A DNA stretch of 63,152 bases from Pseudonocardia sp. N23. Its GTDB lineage: Bacteria; Actinomycetota; Actinomycetes; Mycobacteriales; Pseudonocardiaceae. Positions 49,261 to 56,924 of this stretch are shown here, in pieces (position 1 is the stretch's first letter; every line of letters starts with the position of its first letter). The notes beneath the pieces were generated by a model, which had not been told where the DNA came from, did no database searches, and saw only the letters and a list, made by a program, of their open reading frames with translations. Made by a program: the position numbers and the translations under genes. The stretch is from positions 1 to 63,152 of the forward strand of contig NZ_BEGX01000031.1 in NCBI RefSeq assembly GCF_002583555.1, given 5' to 3'.

Positions 49261-50210
49261 CCCTGTCCTCCAGACCGCAGCGCTGCGAGCCACTCCTGGG
49301 CCGCCGTGAACTCCCGCTCACCGGCCGTGCTCATCGGCACGGCCGGGGCGCCCGGGCCACGGTGCGACCCGTTGCCCTCGAGCCCCGCCGCCCGAGGGTA
49401 CGAGCCGAGGTAGCGGACCTCGTCGCAGCGGCGGTGGAGTGCGGCCAACGCCTCGCCCATCGCCGGCTCCGCGACGTGGCCGGTGCAGTCGAGATGGAAC
49501 CAGTACTCGGAGTGGCGGTGCTTGATGGGACGCGACTCGATGCGCGTCAGGTCGATCCCGCGGACCGCGAGCTCCGTGAGCAGCCCCAGCAGCGACCCGG
49601 GACGGTTCTCCGTCGTCGCGGCCAGGGTGGTGCGGTCGTTGCCCGTCGGCGGCGGGGGCGCCGACGGCGGTGCGACCAGCACGAACCGGGTGACCGCACC
49701 CTGGTTGTCGGCGATGTCCTCCGCGAACACCTCCAGCCCGTGCTCGATCGCCGCGACCGGCGCGGACGCGGCCGCGTCGACCTCGCCGCGCGCGACCTGC
49801 GCGGCGGCCTCGGCCGTCGACGTCGAGGTGCGGACGTCGGCATCGGGCAGGTTCGCCGCGATCCAGCCCCGGGTCTGGGCGATGCCGTGTGAGTGCGAGG
49901 ACACGGTGCGGATGTCGGCCGCCCTCGTGCCCGGGCGCACCAGTAGCACGAAGCTGACCGGGATCACGACCTCGCGGACGATGACGAGCGGCGGATCGCC
50001 CACCAGCCCGTCGAGCACCGGCGGCACCGCGCCCTCGACGGAGTTCTCGATCGGGACGCAGCCTGCGTCGGCGCGGCCCTCGCGGACCGCGGCGAGGACG
50101 GCGGGGTTGCCCGGGCAGGGCAGCAGCTCGGCGCCGACGGCTTCGGGAAGGAGGCGCAGCGCCTGCTCGGTGAAGGTCCCGGCCGGGCCCAGGAACGCGA
50201 GTCGGGGCAC
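49257..50210 (-). CDS. pheA: Prephenate dehydratase PheA
   Basis: A 317-residue enzyme with the monofunctional actinobacterial layout. The dehydratase domain (residues 1-185) has LAFLGPAGTFTEQAL, VPIENSVEG, VSSHSHGIAQTRGWI, STAEAA, and the catalytic-region NQGAVTRFVLV (TRF). The ACT domain (about 200-280) has TTENRPGSLLGLL and RIESRPIKHRHSEYWF, the phenylalanine-sensing motif. It turns prephenate into phenylpyruvate. GTG at 50210 is preceded at six bases by TAAGGT. Confidence 0.96.
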   Translation of the reverse strand: MPRLAFLGPAGTFTEQALRLLPEAVGAELLPCPGNPAVLAAVREGRADAGCVPIENSVEGAVPPVLDGLVGDPPLVIVREVVIPVSFVLLVRPGTRAADIRTVSSHSHGIAQTRGWIAANLPDADVRTSTSTAEAAAQVARGEVDAAASAPVAAIEHGLEVFAEDIADNQGAVTRFVLVAPPSAPPPPTGNDRTTLAATTENRPGSLLGLLTELAVRGIDLTRIESRPIKHRHSEYWFHLDCTGHVAEPAMGEALAALHRRCDEVRYLGSYPRAAGLEGNGSHRGPGAPAVPMSTAGEREFTAAQEWLAALRSGGQG

Positions 50211-50216
50211 GTCGCG

Positions 50217-50222
50217 ACCTTA
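50217..50222 (-). promoter_or_regulatory. -10 hexamer of pheA (leaderless)
   Basis: TAAGGT on the minus strand, six bases before the GTG at 50210; drives pheA and the phosphatase gene. The rest of the 267-base gap 50211-50477 contains only the tandem repeats listed separately. Confidence 0.5.
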
Positions 50223-50397
50223 TCCGCGGGTCGTGGGCCGGCCTCGACCGGTGTCGTCACCCGCCTGTCGTCCGTTCGGCGGCACCGGGCGCCCCGTTCG
50301 ACGCAACCGTCGAACCGGACGTCGCGCCCAGTCGTAAATCCCCACGAGGCGGCGTCGTCGCGACGGAGGAAGGGGGTCCGTCGCGGCGGGGCCGCCT

Positions 50398-50486
50398 CAC
50401 TCCGTCGCGGCCGTCGAACAGGGAGCGCGACTCTCTCGCGGCCGTTCAGGCAGCGAGCCCGACTCCCTCGCGGCCGTTCAGGCAGC
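50398..50486 (-). repeat. Three degenerate ~30-bp tandem repeats at a gene 3' end
   Basis: Units sharing ACTCYCTCGCGGCCGTTCAG recur at about 50398-50427, 50427-50457 and 50458-50486. The rightmost overlaps the final codons of the gene ending at 50478; the leftmost is the most diverged. The other units repeat the stop region outside the gene. Confidence 0.7.
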
Positions 50487-51353
50487 CAGCGCCCCGAGCG
50501 CGGCCACCTCGTCACGACCGGCGCCGCAGCGCGCCAGCACGCGGCGCACGGTCTCGCTGTCGGCGCCGCCCAGCTCACGCGTCGCGGCGACCAGCTCGTC
50601 GGGGTCCGTCGACGTCAGCGCCGCCGCGACGTCGCCCCCGCCGGCGGCGCGCGCGGCCGCGACCAGCAGGTTCAGGATGCCGTGCTGCATGGTGCCCGCG
50701 TCGTCGGCGGAGCGGACGAGCCTGCTCAGCCCGGCGACAGCGGCGGCGCGCCCCGTCTCGGCGGCGACGGCGAGGAAGCGGTGCACCTCGTCGACGGCCG
50801 GGACGTCGGAGGCGCGGGGGCCGCCGCAGCGCAGCTTGGGCTCACACCCGTGCTCGGCGACCCGGCGGACCGCGTCGAGCCAGACCGCGACGTCGTCCCG
50901 GTCGCCCGTGATGGGCCGGCTCGGCTCGACGACCGCCGTCACGTCGTCGGGCACGAACTCCGCGACCCGCTCCAGCCACACCGGGTCGAGGTCGACCGGC
51001 GCCGACGTCTCGACCGTGCGCGGGGTGAGCAGCGTGGCGCGGGAGAACACCGTCGACAGCGCCTTGGGGACGGCGCCCAGGCCGCTGTCGACGACGAGTG
51101 CCAGCTCGACCGGCTCTGCAGGCGCGGAGCGCGCGAGCTCGGTGACCAGCGGCGAGAGCCGGGAGACGGGGCAGACCAGGCGTCCCAGCAGGTCACCGTG
51201 GTCGCCGTCGCGGGTGTCGAGGTAGCCCTCGACCACGGCGTCGACCCCTTGGCCGCCGGCCGGCCTGCACAGGCTCGCATCGTCGACGAACGAGGCGAAC
51301 AGCGGCGGGACCGACCCGTGAGCGGCTGAGCTGCCCGATGGCACGGTCGTCAC
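50478..51353 (-). CDS. Conserved actinobacterial protein of unknown function
   Basis: A 291-residue soluble protein. The first part (LFASFVDDASLCRPAGGQGVDAVVEGYLDTRD) is followed by alternating strands and helices like a TIM barrel: ELALVVDSGLGAVPKALSTV, TAVVEPSR and PKLRCGGPRASDVPAVDEVHRFLAVA. KLRxGG, then AGLSRLVR, then MQHGILNLLVAAARA are conserved in a family recalled only as hypothetical. A barrel enzyme binding an anionic substrate at KLRxGG is possible but unproven. GTG at 51353 is preceded at eight bases by TAGCGT. Confidence 0.75.
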   Translation of the reverse strand: MTTVPSGSSAAHGSVPPLFASFVDDASLCRPAGGQGVDAVVEGYLDTRDGDHGDLLGRLVCPVSRLSPLVTELARSAPAEPVELALVVDSGLGAVPKALSTVFSRATLLTPRTVETSAPVDLDPVWLERVAEFVPDDVTAVVEPSRPITGDRDDVAVWLDAVRRVAEHGCEPKLRCGGPRASDVPAVDEVHRFLAVAAETGRAAAVAGLSRLVRSADDAGTMQHGILNLLVAAARAAGGGDVAAALTSTDPDELVAATRELGGADSETVRRVLARCGAGRDEVAALGALAA

Positions 51354-51361
51354 GACTCGAC

Positions 51362-51367
51362 ACGCTA
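51362..51367 (-). promoter_or_regulatory. -10 hexamer of the unknown gene at 50478-51353 (leaderless)
   Basis: TAGCGT on the minus strand, eight bases before the GTG at 51353. Confidence 0.5.
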
Positions 51368-51436
51368 ACGCGCGCCTCCCGGCCCTCACGCAAGGGGGCG
51401 GCCGTCCCGGCCTCTGGACACCTGCCGATCGCCAAG

Positions 51437-51455
51437 ATAACTTAGGCTCACCTAA
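51437..51455 (+). promoter_or_regulatory. IdeR/DtxR-type iron box
   Basis: ATAACTTAGGCTCACCTAA matches the 19-bp DtxR/IdeR consensus at 15 of 19 positions by eye and keeps the TTAGGCT/CACCTAA core. It sits 16 bases before the GTG of the DUF2470 gene, overlapping where the promoter must be, so iron-loaded repressor would block transcription. Confidence 0.75.
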
Positions 51456-51471
51456 CACAGAGGAGAACGAC

Positions 51472-52302
51472 GTGGGGACGACCAGGCTCCGGCGACCGCC
51501 GACGCCCACGGACGCAGATCGCGCCCGCAGCCTCACCACGCGGGGTGGGCGAGCCGCACTCGTGGGCACCGGCGGACCCGAGCCCGTGGTCCCCGTCTAC
51601 CACCATGTGCTGGCCGACGGCTCCGCGATCCTGCTCCTCGACGAACACTCCGCGATCGTCGAACAGGCCCGCCTCGATCCGCGCGGCGAAATCCCCGTGA
51701 TGCTCGAACTGGCCGACTACGCGGCCGTCGACCTGCGCGAACCAGTCCGCGCACTGCTCTGGATCACCGGCTGGCTGCGCGTCCCCACCGAGGAGGAGGC
51801 CCGGCACGCGGCACTGCACGCCGCCGACGCCCGCCCCCATCACCGGCTGCTCGACCTCGGCCACGGAGCCACGCTCGTCCGCATCGAGCCCGGCTCCGCC
51901 GTCCTCGCCGACGCAGAGGGCACCGCCTCCCTCGCCCCCGTCGAGCTCGCCGCCGCCTACCCCGACCCGTTCTGCCTCCTCGAGGAACGCTGGCTCGGCC
52001 ACCTCGAACAGGCCCACCCCGAGGTCTTCGTCTCCCTCGCCCGGCACCTGCCGGCCCCGCTGCGCGCCACCCCCGGCGCCCGCGTCCGCCCCCTCGGGGT
52101 CGACCGCTGTGGCATCCGGCTGCGCGTCGAGACGCCCACCGGCGACCACGACGTCCGGCTGGCCTGGCCGCAGGAGGCCACGACCGTCCGGGAGCTGCGC
52201 ACGCAGCTGACCGCGCTCGTCGGCTGCGGATACGGCAGGCACACCGTCGCACACGACGAGGAACTCGACGCCAGCTACGCCGGCGAGGAGCAGCCGGGCT
52301 GA
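51472..52302 (+). CDS. DUF2470 protein, iron-regulated, haem-utilisation-like
   Basis: A 276-residue protein. The N-terminal two-thirds has a split-barrel look (VPVYHHVLADGSAILLLDEHSAIVEQ, then DLREPVRALLWITGWLRVP), as in HugZ-type flavin/haem proteins. The C-terminal 100 residues (HLEQAHPEVFVSLARHL onward, ending with GVDRCGIRLRVET and the RELRTQLTALV helix) are the DUF2470 domain. The family is linked to haem iron release. AGGAG precedes the GTG. The iron box just upstream supports a role in low-iron conditions. A catalytic His is not evident by eye. Confidence 0.85.
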   Translation: MGTTRLRRPPTPTDADRARSLTTRGGRAALVGTGGPEPVVPVYHHVLADGSAILLLDEHSAIVEQARLDPRGEIPVMLELADYAAVDLREPVRALLWITGWLRVPTEEEARHAALHAADARPHHRLLDLGHGATLVRIEPGSAVLADAEGTASLAPVELAAAYPDPFCLLEERWLGHLEQAHPEVFVSLARHLPAPLRATPGARVRPLGVDRCGIRLRVETPTGDHDVRLAWPQEATTVRELRTQLTALVGCGYGRHTVAHDEELDASYAGEEQPG

Positions 52303-52375
52303 CCCGCCACTCCGCGGAAGCGGACACCACACCACCGACCAGGGGGTCGGACGCGGCAGGCCGCCGCCGGGAACG

Positions 52376-52732
52376 TCAGCCGGCGGCGGCCTGACGGCTC
52401 TCGATCTCCTTCGTCACCTTGCGCTCGGCGACGAACGACGCGATCGGGATCGTCCCGGCCAGCAGGATCAGCAGGGCCCGCACCGGCTTCCACCGGACGC
52501 GCTCGGCGAGCACCAGCGTGCACACGATGTAGATCATGTACAGCCAACCGTGGATGATGCCGACGACCGTCGTCGGTTCGGGGATGTCCCAGATGTACTT
52601 GAGCGGCAACGCCACGAACGTCAGCACGAGCAGGCCCACACCCGTCACCCACGCTGCGATCCGGTAGGCGATCAGCCGCGGACCGACCGGCCGAAGGGGA
52701 GCGTGCTTACTGGCGTCGGCGGGCGAGCTCAC
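52376..52732 (-). CDS. DUF3817 membrane protein
   Basis: A 118-residue protein with three hydrophobic helices. The DUF3817 signature is YRIAAWVTGVGLLVLTFVALPLKY followed by VGIIHGWLYMIYIVCTLVLAERVRW, including the conserved HGWLY. A short basic tail follows. Function is unknown; it is common in actinobacteria. GTG at 52732 is fixed by TACACT seven bases upstream. The gap 52303-52375 shows nothing. Confidence 0.88.
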   Translation of the reverse strand: MSSPADASKHAPLRPVGPRLIAYRIAAWVTGVGLLVLTFVALPLKYIWDIPEPTTVVGIIHGWLYMIYIVCTLVLAERVRWKPVRALLILLAGTIPIASFVAERKVTKEIESRQAAAG

Positions 52733-52739
52733 CTCACCG

Positions 52740-52745
52740 AGTGTA
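52740..52745 (-). promoter_or_regulatory. -10 hexamer of the DUF3817 gene (leaderless)
   Basis: TACACT on the minus strand, seven bases before the GTG at 52732. Confidence 0.5.
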
Positions 52746-52779
52746 CGGGCGGCCGGTGCAGTGCCCGCTCCGGCCGGGC

Positions 52780-53310
52780 TCAGCTGCTCCGGTCGTGTTC
52801 GGCGAGCATCGCGAGCATCCGGTTGTACGCGGCGAGCTGCGGGTCGTCGTCCTCGGCGGCCGGCTGCCCATCCGGGCTGCGCCGTACCCCGAACGGCGAC
52901 TCGCCGTCCGCCTCGTCGAGCCGGGCCGCGACGGGTTCGGCCTGCTCCGCGGCGGTCTTCTCCAGCGCGGCCTGCTCCGGTGCGGCCTGCCCTGCTGCGG
53001 CGGCCGGGACGTCCCCGTCGTGGAGATGGACCTCCTGGACCGGGGCCGACTCGCTGGGCGGCGGGGCGACCTCGTCGGCGTCCTGTCCCGCGATCCGGCG
53101 GGCCTCCAGGCGCAGGAACCGCCACCACATCACGCCGAAGAAGATCGCGAACAACGGCCACTGCAGCCCGTAGCCGACGTTGAGCGCCGACCCCATCGCC
53201 GAGCCTGCCCGACCCCACTGCCACGCCGCGAGGAACGCGCACCCGGCCATCGCACCGAGGGTCAGGACGTGCCAGACCCACCACTTGGGCGACAACGCGA
53301 GGCGGAGCAC
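52780..53310 (-). CDS. Small two-helix membrane protein with acidic tail
   Basis: A 176-residue protein. Two helices (WWVWHVLTLGAMAGCAFLAAW and QWPLFAIFFGVMWWRFLRLE) lie within the first 70 residues. A long acidic, Ala/Glu-rich cytoplasmic tail follows, ending NRMLAMLAEHDRSS. A conserved actinobacterial pattern, but no family name is certain. GTG at 53310 is fixed by TATCCT seven bases upstream. Divergent from the CPBP gene with only 37 bases between starts. Confidence 0.78.
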   Translation of the reverse strand: MLRLALSPKWWVWHVLTLGAMAGCAFLAAWQWGRAGSAMGSALNVGYGLQWPLFAIFFGVMWWRFLRLEARRIAGQDADEVAPPPSESAPVQEVHLHDGDVPAAAAGQAAPEQAALEKTAAEQAEPVAARLDEADGESPFGVRRSPDGQPAAEDDDPQLAAYNRMLAMLAEHDRSS

Positions 53311-53317
53311 GTAGGCC

Positions 53318-53339
53318 AGGATACGTGGCCCGGTAGCGT
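53318..53339. promoter_or_regulatory. Back-to-back divergent leaderless promoters
   Basis: TATCCT (minus strand, 53318-53323) serves the gene starting at 53310 with a seven-base spacer. TAGCGT (plus strand, 53334-53339) serves the GTG at 53348 with an eight-base spacer. Only ten bases part the two hexamers, so each -35 region must fall within the other gene's start. Confidence 0.6.
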
Positions 53340-53347
53340 CGGCTCCC

Positions 53348-54166
53348 GTGCCCGACGGCCTCCGCAGCTGGCTCGCCCCGACCACGCCGACCGGCCCGTC
53401 GTCGGGGGTGATCGAGGACCCTGCCCGCCGCCGGCTGATCGTCACCGAGATCCTCGTCGTCCTCGCCGTCACGCTCGGGCTGTCGGCCCTGCGGTCGGCG
53501 CTGTCGCTGATCGACTCCCTGCTCGCCACCACTCCCCTGTCCCAGCAGCAGGTGGCGCTCAACGCGCCCGCCGCCGCGGCCACCCTCGTCGACCTCGCGC
53601 TGCAGCTCGCCCGGGTCCTGCAGCTCGTCGGCTGGGGCGCGCTCGGCGCGTACCTGTTGCTGCGCGCCGGGTTCGCGATGCGCGACGTCGGTCTCGACGC
53701 CCGCCGCCCCGGCCGCGACGCCGCCGCCACCGCCGGCCTCGCCGCCGTCATCGGCATCCCCGGCCTCGGCCTCTACCTGATCGCGCACGCCATCGGCGTC
53801 AGCCTCACCATCGCGCCGACGACGCTCACCGACACCTGGTGGCGTATCCCCGTACTGATCCTCTCCGCCGCGGGCAACGCCTGGGCCGAGGAGATCGTCA
53901 TGATCGGCTACCTGCTGACCCGGCTGCGGCAGCTGGGCTGGTCGCCGAACCGCGCCCTGCTCGCCGCCGCCGTGCTGCGCGGGGCCTACCACCTCTACCA
54001 GGGCTTCGGCGGGTTCGTCGGCAACCTGATCATGGGGCTGGTGTTCGGACGCTACTGGCAGCGCACCGGCCGCCTGTGGCCCCTGGTCGGCGCCCACACC
54101 CTGATCGACGTCGTCGCGTTCGTCGGTTACGGCCTGCTGAAAGGCCGCGTCGGCTGGCTCCCGTGA
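53348..54166 (+). CDS. CPBP family intramembrane metalloprotease-like protein
   Basis: A 272-residue membrane protein with about seven helices. It has the CPBP (Abi/CAAX-like) motifs: AEEIVMIGYLLTRL (motif 1, paired Glu), AVLRGAYHLYQG (motif 2 with His) and GLVFGRYWQRTGRLWPLVGAHTLID (motif 3-4 with the final His). The usual EExxxR is EEIVMIG here, so the Arg is missing, though many bacterial members vary. Family roles include peptide processing and bacteriocin immunity. The substrate here is unknown. Confidence 0.9.
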   Translation: MPDGLRSWLAPTTPTGPSSGVIEDPARRRLIVTEILVVLAVTLGLSALRSALSLIDSLLATTPLSQQQVALNAPAAAATLVDLALQLARVLQLVGWGALGAYLLLRAGFAMRDVGLDARRPGRDAAATAGLAAVIGIPGLGLYLIAHAIGVSLTIAPTTLTDTWWRIPVLILSAAGNAWAEEIVMIGYLLTRLRQLGWSPNRALLAAAVLRGAYHLYQGFGGFVGNLIMGLVFGRYWQRTGRLWPLVGAHTLIDVVAFVGYGLLKGRVGWLP

Positions 54167-54185
54167 CGTCGCACTGAGCTTCCCC

Positions 54186-54233
54186 GCTGCACCCCTCGTC
54201 CGGGTGCTGCAGGCGGGGCAAGGGGGGTGCAGC
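54186..54233 (+). terminator. Hairpin between convergent CPBP and SDR genes
   Basis: GCTGCACCCC (54186-54195) pairs with GGGGTGCAGC (54224-54233) across a 28-base GC-rich loop. It begins 19 bases after the CPBP stop. The rest of 54167-54347 shows no gene. Confidence 0.55.
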
Positions 54234-54347
54234 ACCACCGACGGACGCCGGTCGGGGTGCACCGACCCGGCGCTGCGCGGGTGTCCGAGCAGGCCACCGG
54301 GCCCTTCCGACGCCCACGCGCAGACGGGGGCCGGCGTCGGGTGCGCG

Positions 54348-55262
54348 TCACAGGTCGAGGATCTGGTACCGCATGCGCGCCATCATGTTCTCGGCACCGG
54401 CCTGCACACCCGTGCCGGAGAACAGCTCGTCGATGCGGCCCGGGAGGTCCTCCGGGTCCCAGCGCTTGCCGCCGTTGGTGATCTCGGCGACCGAGGTGAA
54501 CGGCTGGAAGATCTCGACGCTGTCGCCCTGCACCCCGAACACCTTGCCGCTGATGTGGTTCGACGCGTCCGAGCACAGATACGCCACGAGCGGGGCGATG
54601 TTCTCCGGCGCGAAGAAGTCGAACTCGCCGCGGGCCAGGGCCTCGTCGCGGCTGTCGCGGAACTCCTGCGGCATCAGGTCGAGCGTCATGCGGGTCAGGG
54701 CCGTCGGCGCGATCGCGTTGCTGGTGATCCCGGCGCGGGCGCCCTCCTGGGCGACGATCGTCGAGAACGCGGCGATGCCGGCCTTCGCGGCGCCGTAGTT
54801 GGTCTGGCCGAAGTTGCCCAGCAGCCCGGACGTCGACGCCGTGTGCACCAGGTGTCCGCCGCGCTTGTTCTCCCGCCAGTACTGCACGGCGGCGCGCGTC
54901 GGCAGGAAGTGGCCGCGCAGGTGCACGCGGATCACGGCGTCCCAGTCCTCGTCGCTCAGCTTGGCGACGGTCCGGTCGCGCAGGATGCCCGCGTTGTTGA
55001 CGACGGCGTCCAGCCCGCCGAACTCCTCGACCGCAGCGCGCACGAGCGAGTCGGCGACGGCTGCGTCGGCGACGTCCCCGCCGACGGCGACGGCCCGGCC
55101 ACCCGCGGACTCGATCTCCTTGGCGACGGCCTCCCCCGCCTCGGGGTCGAACTCGGCGACGACGACGGCGGCACCCTGCGCGGCGCACTCCAGTGCCTCA
55201 CCGCGGCCGATCCCCCGGCCCGCTCCGGTGACGATGACGACCTTGGCATCGAGAAGTCCCAT
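54348..55262 (-). CDS. SDR family oxidoreductase (17-beta-HSD4-like)
   Basis: A 304-residue short-chain dehydrogenase. It has VTGAGRGIGRGEALECAAQGA near residue 10, Asp in VVNNAGILRDRTVAKLSDEDWD, Ser in HTASTSGLLGNFGQ, and the YGAAK pair. The extended C-terminal third (YLCSDASNHISGKVFGVQGDSVEIFQPF) is like the dehydrogenase part of multifunctional beta-oxidation enzymes. It likely oxidises a hydroxyacyl-CoA or steroid-like alcohol with NAD; the substrate cannot be told. The ATG is preceded at seven bases by TAGTAT. Confidence 0.92.
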   Translation of the reverse strand: MGLLDAKVVIVTGAGRGIGRGEALECAAQGAAVVVAEFDPEAGEAVAKEIESAGGRAVAVGGDVADAAVADSLVRAAVEEFGGLDAVVNNAGILRDRTVAKLSDEDWDAVIRVHLRGHFLPTRAAVQYWRENKRGGHLVHTASTSGLLGNFGQTNYGAAKAGIAAFSTIVAQEGARAGITSNAIAPTALTRMTLDLMPQEFRDSRDEALARGEFDFFAPENIAPLVAYLCSDASNHISGKVFGVQGDSVEIFQPFTSVAEITNGGKRWDPEDLPGRIDELFSGTGVQAGAENMMARMRYQILDL

Positions 55263-55269
55263 GGTCGGG

Positions 55270-55275
55270 ATACTA
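55270..55275 (-). promoter_or_regulatory. -10 hexamer of the SDR gene (leaderless)
   Basis: TAGTAT on the minus strand, seven bases before the ATG at 55262; the closest to a consensus -10 in the set. Confidence 0.55.
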
Positions 55276-55354
55276 AGCGTCACGGTCAGGGCTGACCGGG
55301 TGCGGATGCTCACACGCTTTTGCCTGGTAGAGCCCTGATCGACAGGGGTCAGAT

Positions 55355-55360
55355 TACCCT
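55355..55360 (+). promoter_or_regulatory. -10 hexamer of the ferritin gene (leaderless)
   Basis: TACCCT followed by six bases and the GTG at 55367. No iron box is visible in this gap, unlike at 51437. Confidence 0.5.
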
Positions 55361-55366
55361 TACCGG

Positions 55367-55906
55367 GTGTCCGGCGAGCTGAAGTTCCAGGTCCTGCTCC
55401 GCGACCAGATCCGCAACGAGTTCACCGCCAGCCAGCAGTACACGGCGGTCGCGGTGTTCCTCGACGACGAGGACCTGCCGCAGCTGGCCGCGCACTTCTA
55501 CGCGCAGGCGCTGGAGGAGCGCAACCACGCGATGGCGATCGTGCAGTACCTCCTCGACTCGGGACAGCGCGTCGTGATTCCCGGGATCGGTGAGGTGCGC
55601 AACGACTTCTCGACGGTCGAGGACGTCGTCTCGCTCGCGCTGTCGCAGGAGCAGGAGGTGACCGCGCAGGTCACCACGCTCGCCCGGACGGCCCGCGACG
55701 AGGGCGACTACCTCGGCGAGCAGTTCATGCAGTGGTTCCTCAGGGAGCAGGTGGAGGAGGTGGCGTCGATGACGACGCTGCTCACAGTCGTCCGGCGGGC
55801 CGGCGACAACCTCTTCCACATCGAGGACTTCGTGGCGCGCGAGATGGCGCGTACCGCCCAGGCCACCGACGCCTCCGCACCCCCGGTCGCGGGCGGCCGC
55901 GTCTGA
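55367..55906 (+). CDS. Ferritin (BfrB-like, non-haem)
   Basis: A 179-residue four-helix iron-storage protein. Ferroxidase ligands are visible as Glu in RNEFTASQQYTAVA, the EERNHAM Glu/His pair, and EQFMQWFLREQVEEV later. The haem-ligand Met of bacterioferritin is not evident, so this is the BfrB/ferritin type, forming 24-mers that oxidise and store iron in the cytoplasm. The Pro/Ala-rich C-terminal tail (TDASAPPVAGG) resembles the extended tails of actinobacterial ferritins. Confidence 0.93.
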   Translation: MSGELKFQVLLRDQIRNEFTASQQYTAVAVFLDDEDLPQLAAHFYAQALEERNHAMAIVQYLLDSGQRVVIPGIGEVRNDFSTVEDVVSLALSQEQEVTAQVTTLARTARDEGDYLGEQFMQWFLREQVEEVASMTTLLTVVRRAGDNLFHIEDFVAREMARTAQATDASAPPVAGGRV

Positions 55907-55943
55907 GCGGACGCCCCGACCGGGGGACGGAGAACCCGCTCAG
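55903..55943 (+). terminator. Bidirectional terminator spanning both stop codons
   Basis: CTGAGCGG (55903-55910) and CCGCTCAG (55936-55943) form the outer stem, with an inner CCCCG/CGGGG pair. The outer arms contain the stop codons of the convergent ferritin and SEC-C genes. Confidence 0.6.
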
Positions 55944-56887
55944 CGCAGGGTGACCTGCTTGCCGGCGAGGGCGTCGCGGGCGCGGCGCTCGGTGTCGGTC
56001 GGCGGGGTGTCGTCGAGGCCGGCGAGGGCTTCGTCGAGGCGTGCGGCGAACGCGGCGACCGGCGCCGTCCACTCCTTGGGGTGCATGTCCGTGTCGAGGT
56101 CCCAGACCGGCACCAGCAGCCCGTGCGCGCGGAACGACCCCAGGTAGCGGGCGTCCTCGGACAGGGCGAGGCCGTCGCCTGCCTGCAGCCGGGCCATGGC
56201 GGCGAGCAGCCGGTCCTCCTGTTCCGGGCGCACCCAGCGGATGTGTGCCTTCGACCCGGTGTCGACCCAGTACGCGGCGCGCACCCCCTCGGCGACGACG
56301 GGCTCCGTCGGCATGATCACCGAGTTGGCGCGCTCCAGCATCGCCGCGAGCTCGGGGGCGAGCTCGCCGTCCTGCTCGGGAACCCACCAGGCGAAGTCCT
56401 GGTGCATCGTGAGGTCGAGCGTCGCGGCAGGGTCGAGCAGGTCCTGCAGGCGGACCGTCTCACCACCGAGGCCGGGGCCGACGACGGGCAGTGACTCGCC
56501 CGGCTCCGCCTCCAGACCCCAGCGAACGGCGCGGGCGACGTCGGCCGACAGGTCGCCCGACCGCGTCTGCACCTGCATCCCGATCAGGACCGAGCCGTCG
56601 GCACGGACGAGCGCTGCCGACGCGCCCGGCAGCACCGATGCGACGGTGACCGAGCGCTCGCCCTTGTCCCGCAACGGGAGCGGGGCCGTGGCGGACGGCA
56701 GGAACTCGCGCATGGCGACGAGATCGGCTTCCGCGGCCAGCCCGTCGAACGGGCGAACGACGATCACGTCGTCGCCCGCACCGTGGCAGACCTTGTAGCG
56801 CTTGCCCGATCCGCAGGGACAGGGGCGGCGGGGGTTCTCGCCCGGGGCGCTCGCGGCGGCGGCCCGGTTGCGTGTCTTCTTGGCCAT
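55940..56887 (-). CDS. SEC-C motif protein (DUF5926)
   Basis: A 315-residue soluble protein. The N-terminus carries PCPCGSGKRYKVCHG (residues about 22-36), the SEC-C zinc-binding motif of SecA. The rest (RPFDGLAAEADLVAMREFLPSATAPL, and HQDFAWWVPEQDGELAPELAAMLERA) matches a conserved actinobacterial protein, DUF5926. The zinc motif suggests contact with SecB-like, ribosomal or proteolytic partners; the function is not known. The ATG lies ten bases after TACGGT. Confidence 0.88.
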   Translation of the reverse strand: MAKKTRNRAAAASAPGENPRRPCPCGSGKRYKVCHGAGDDVIVVRPFDGLAAEADLVAMREFLPSATAPLPLRDKGERSVTVASVLPGASAALVRADGSVLIGMQVQTRSGDLSADVARAVRWGLEAEPGESLPVVGPGLGGETVRLQDLLDPAATLDLTMHQDFAWWVPEQDGELAPELAAMLERANSVIMPTEPVVAEGVRAAYWVDTGSKAHIRWVRPEQEDRLLAAMARLQAGDGLALSEDARYLGSFRAHGLLVPVWDLDTDMHPKEWTAPVAAFAARLDEALAGLDDTPPTDTERRARDALAGKQVTLR

Positions 56888-56924
56888 CAGGGGTCAGACC
56901 GTAGCGAACGGCACCCGGCGCAGG

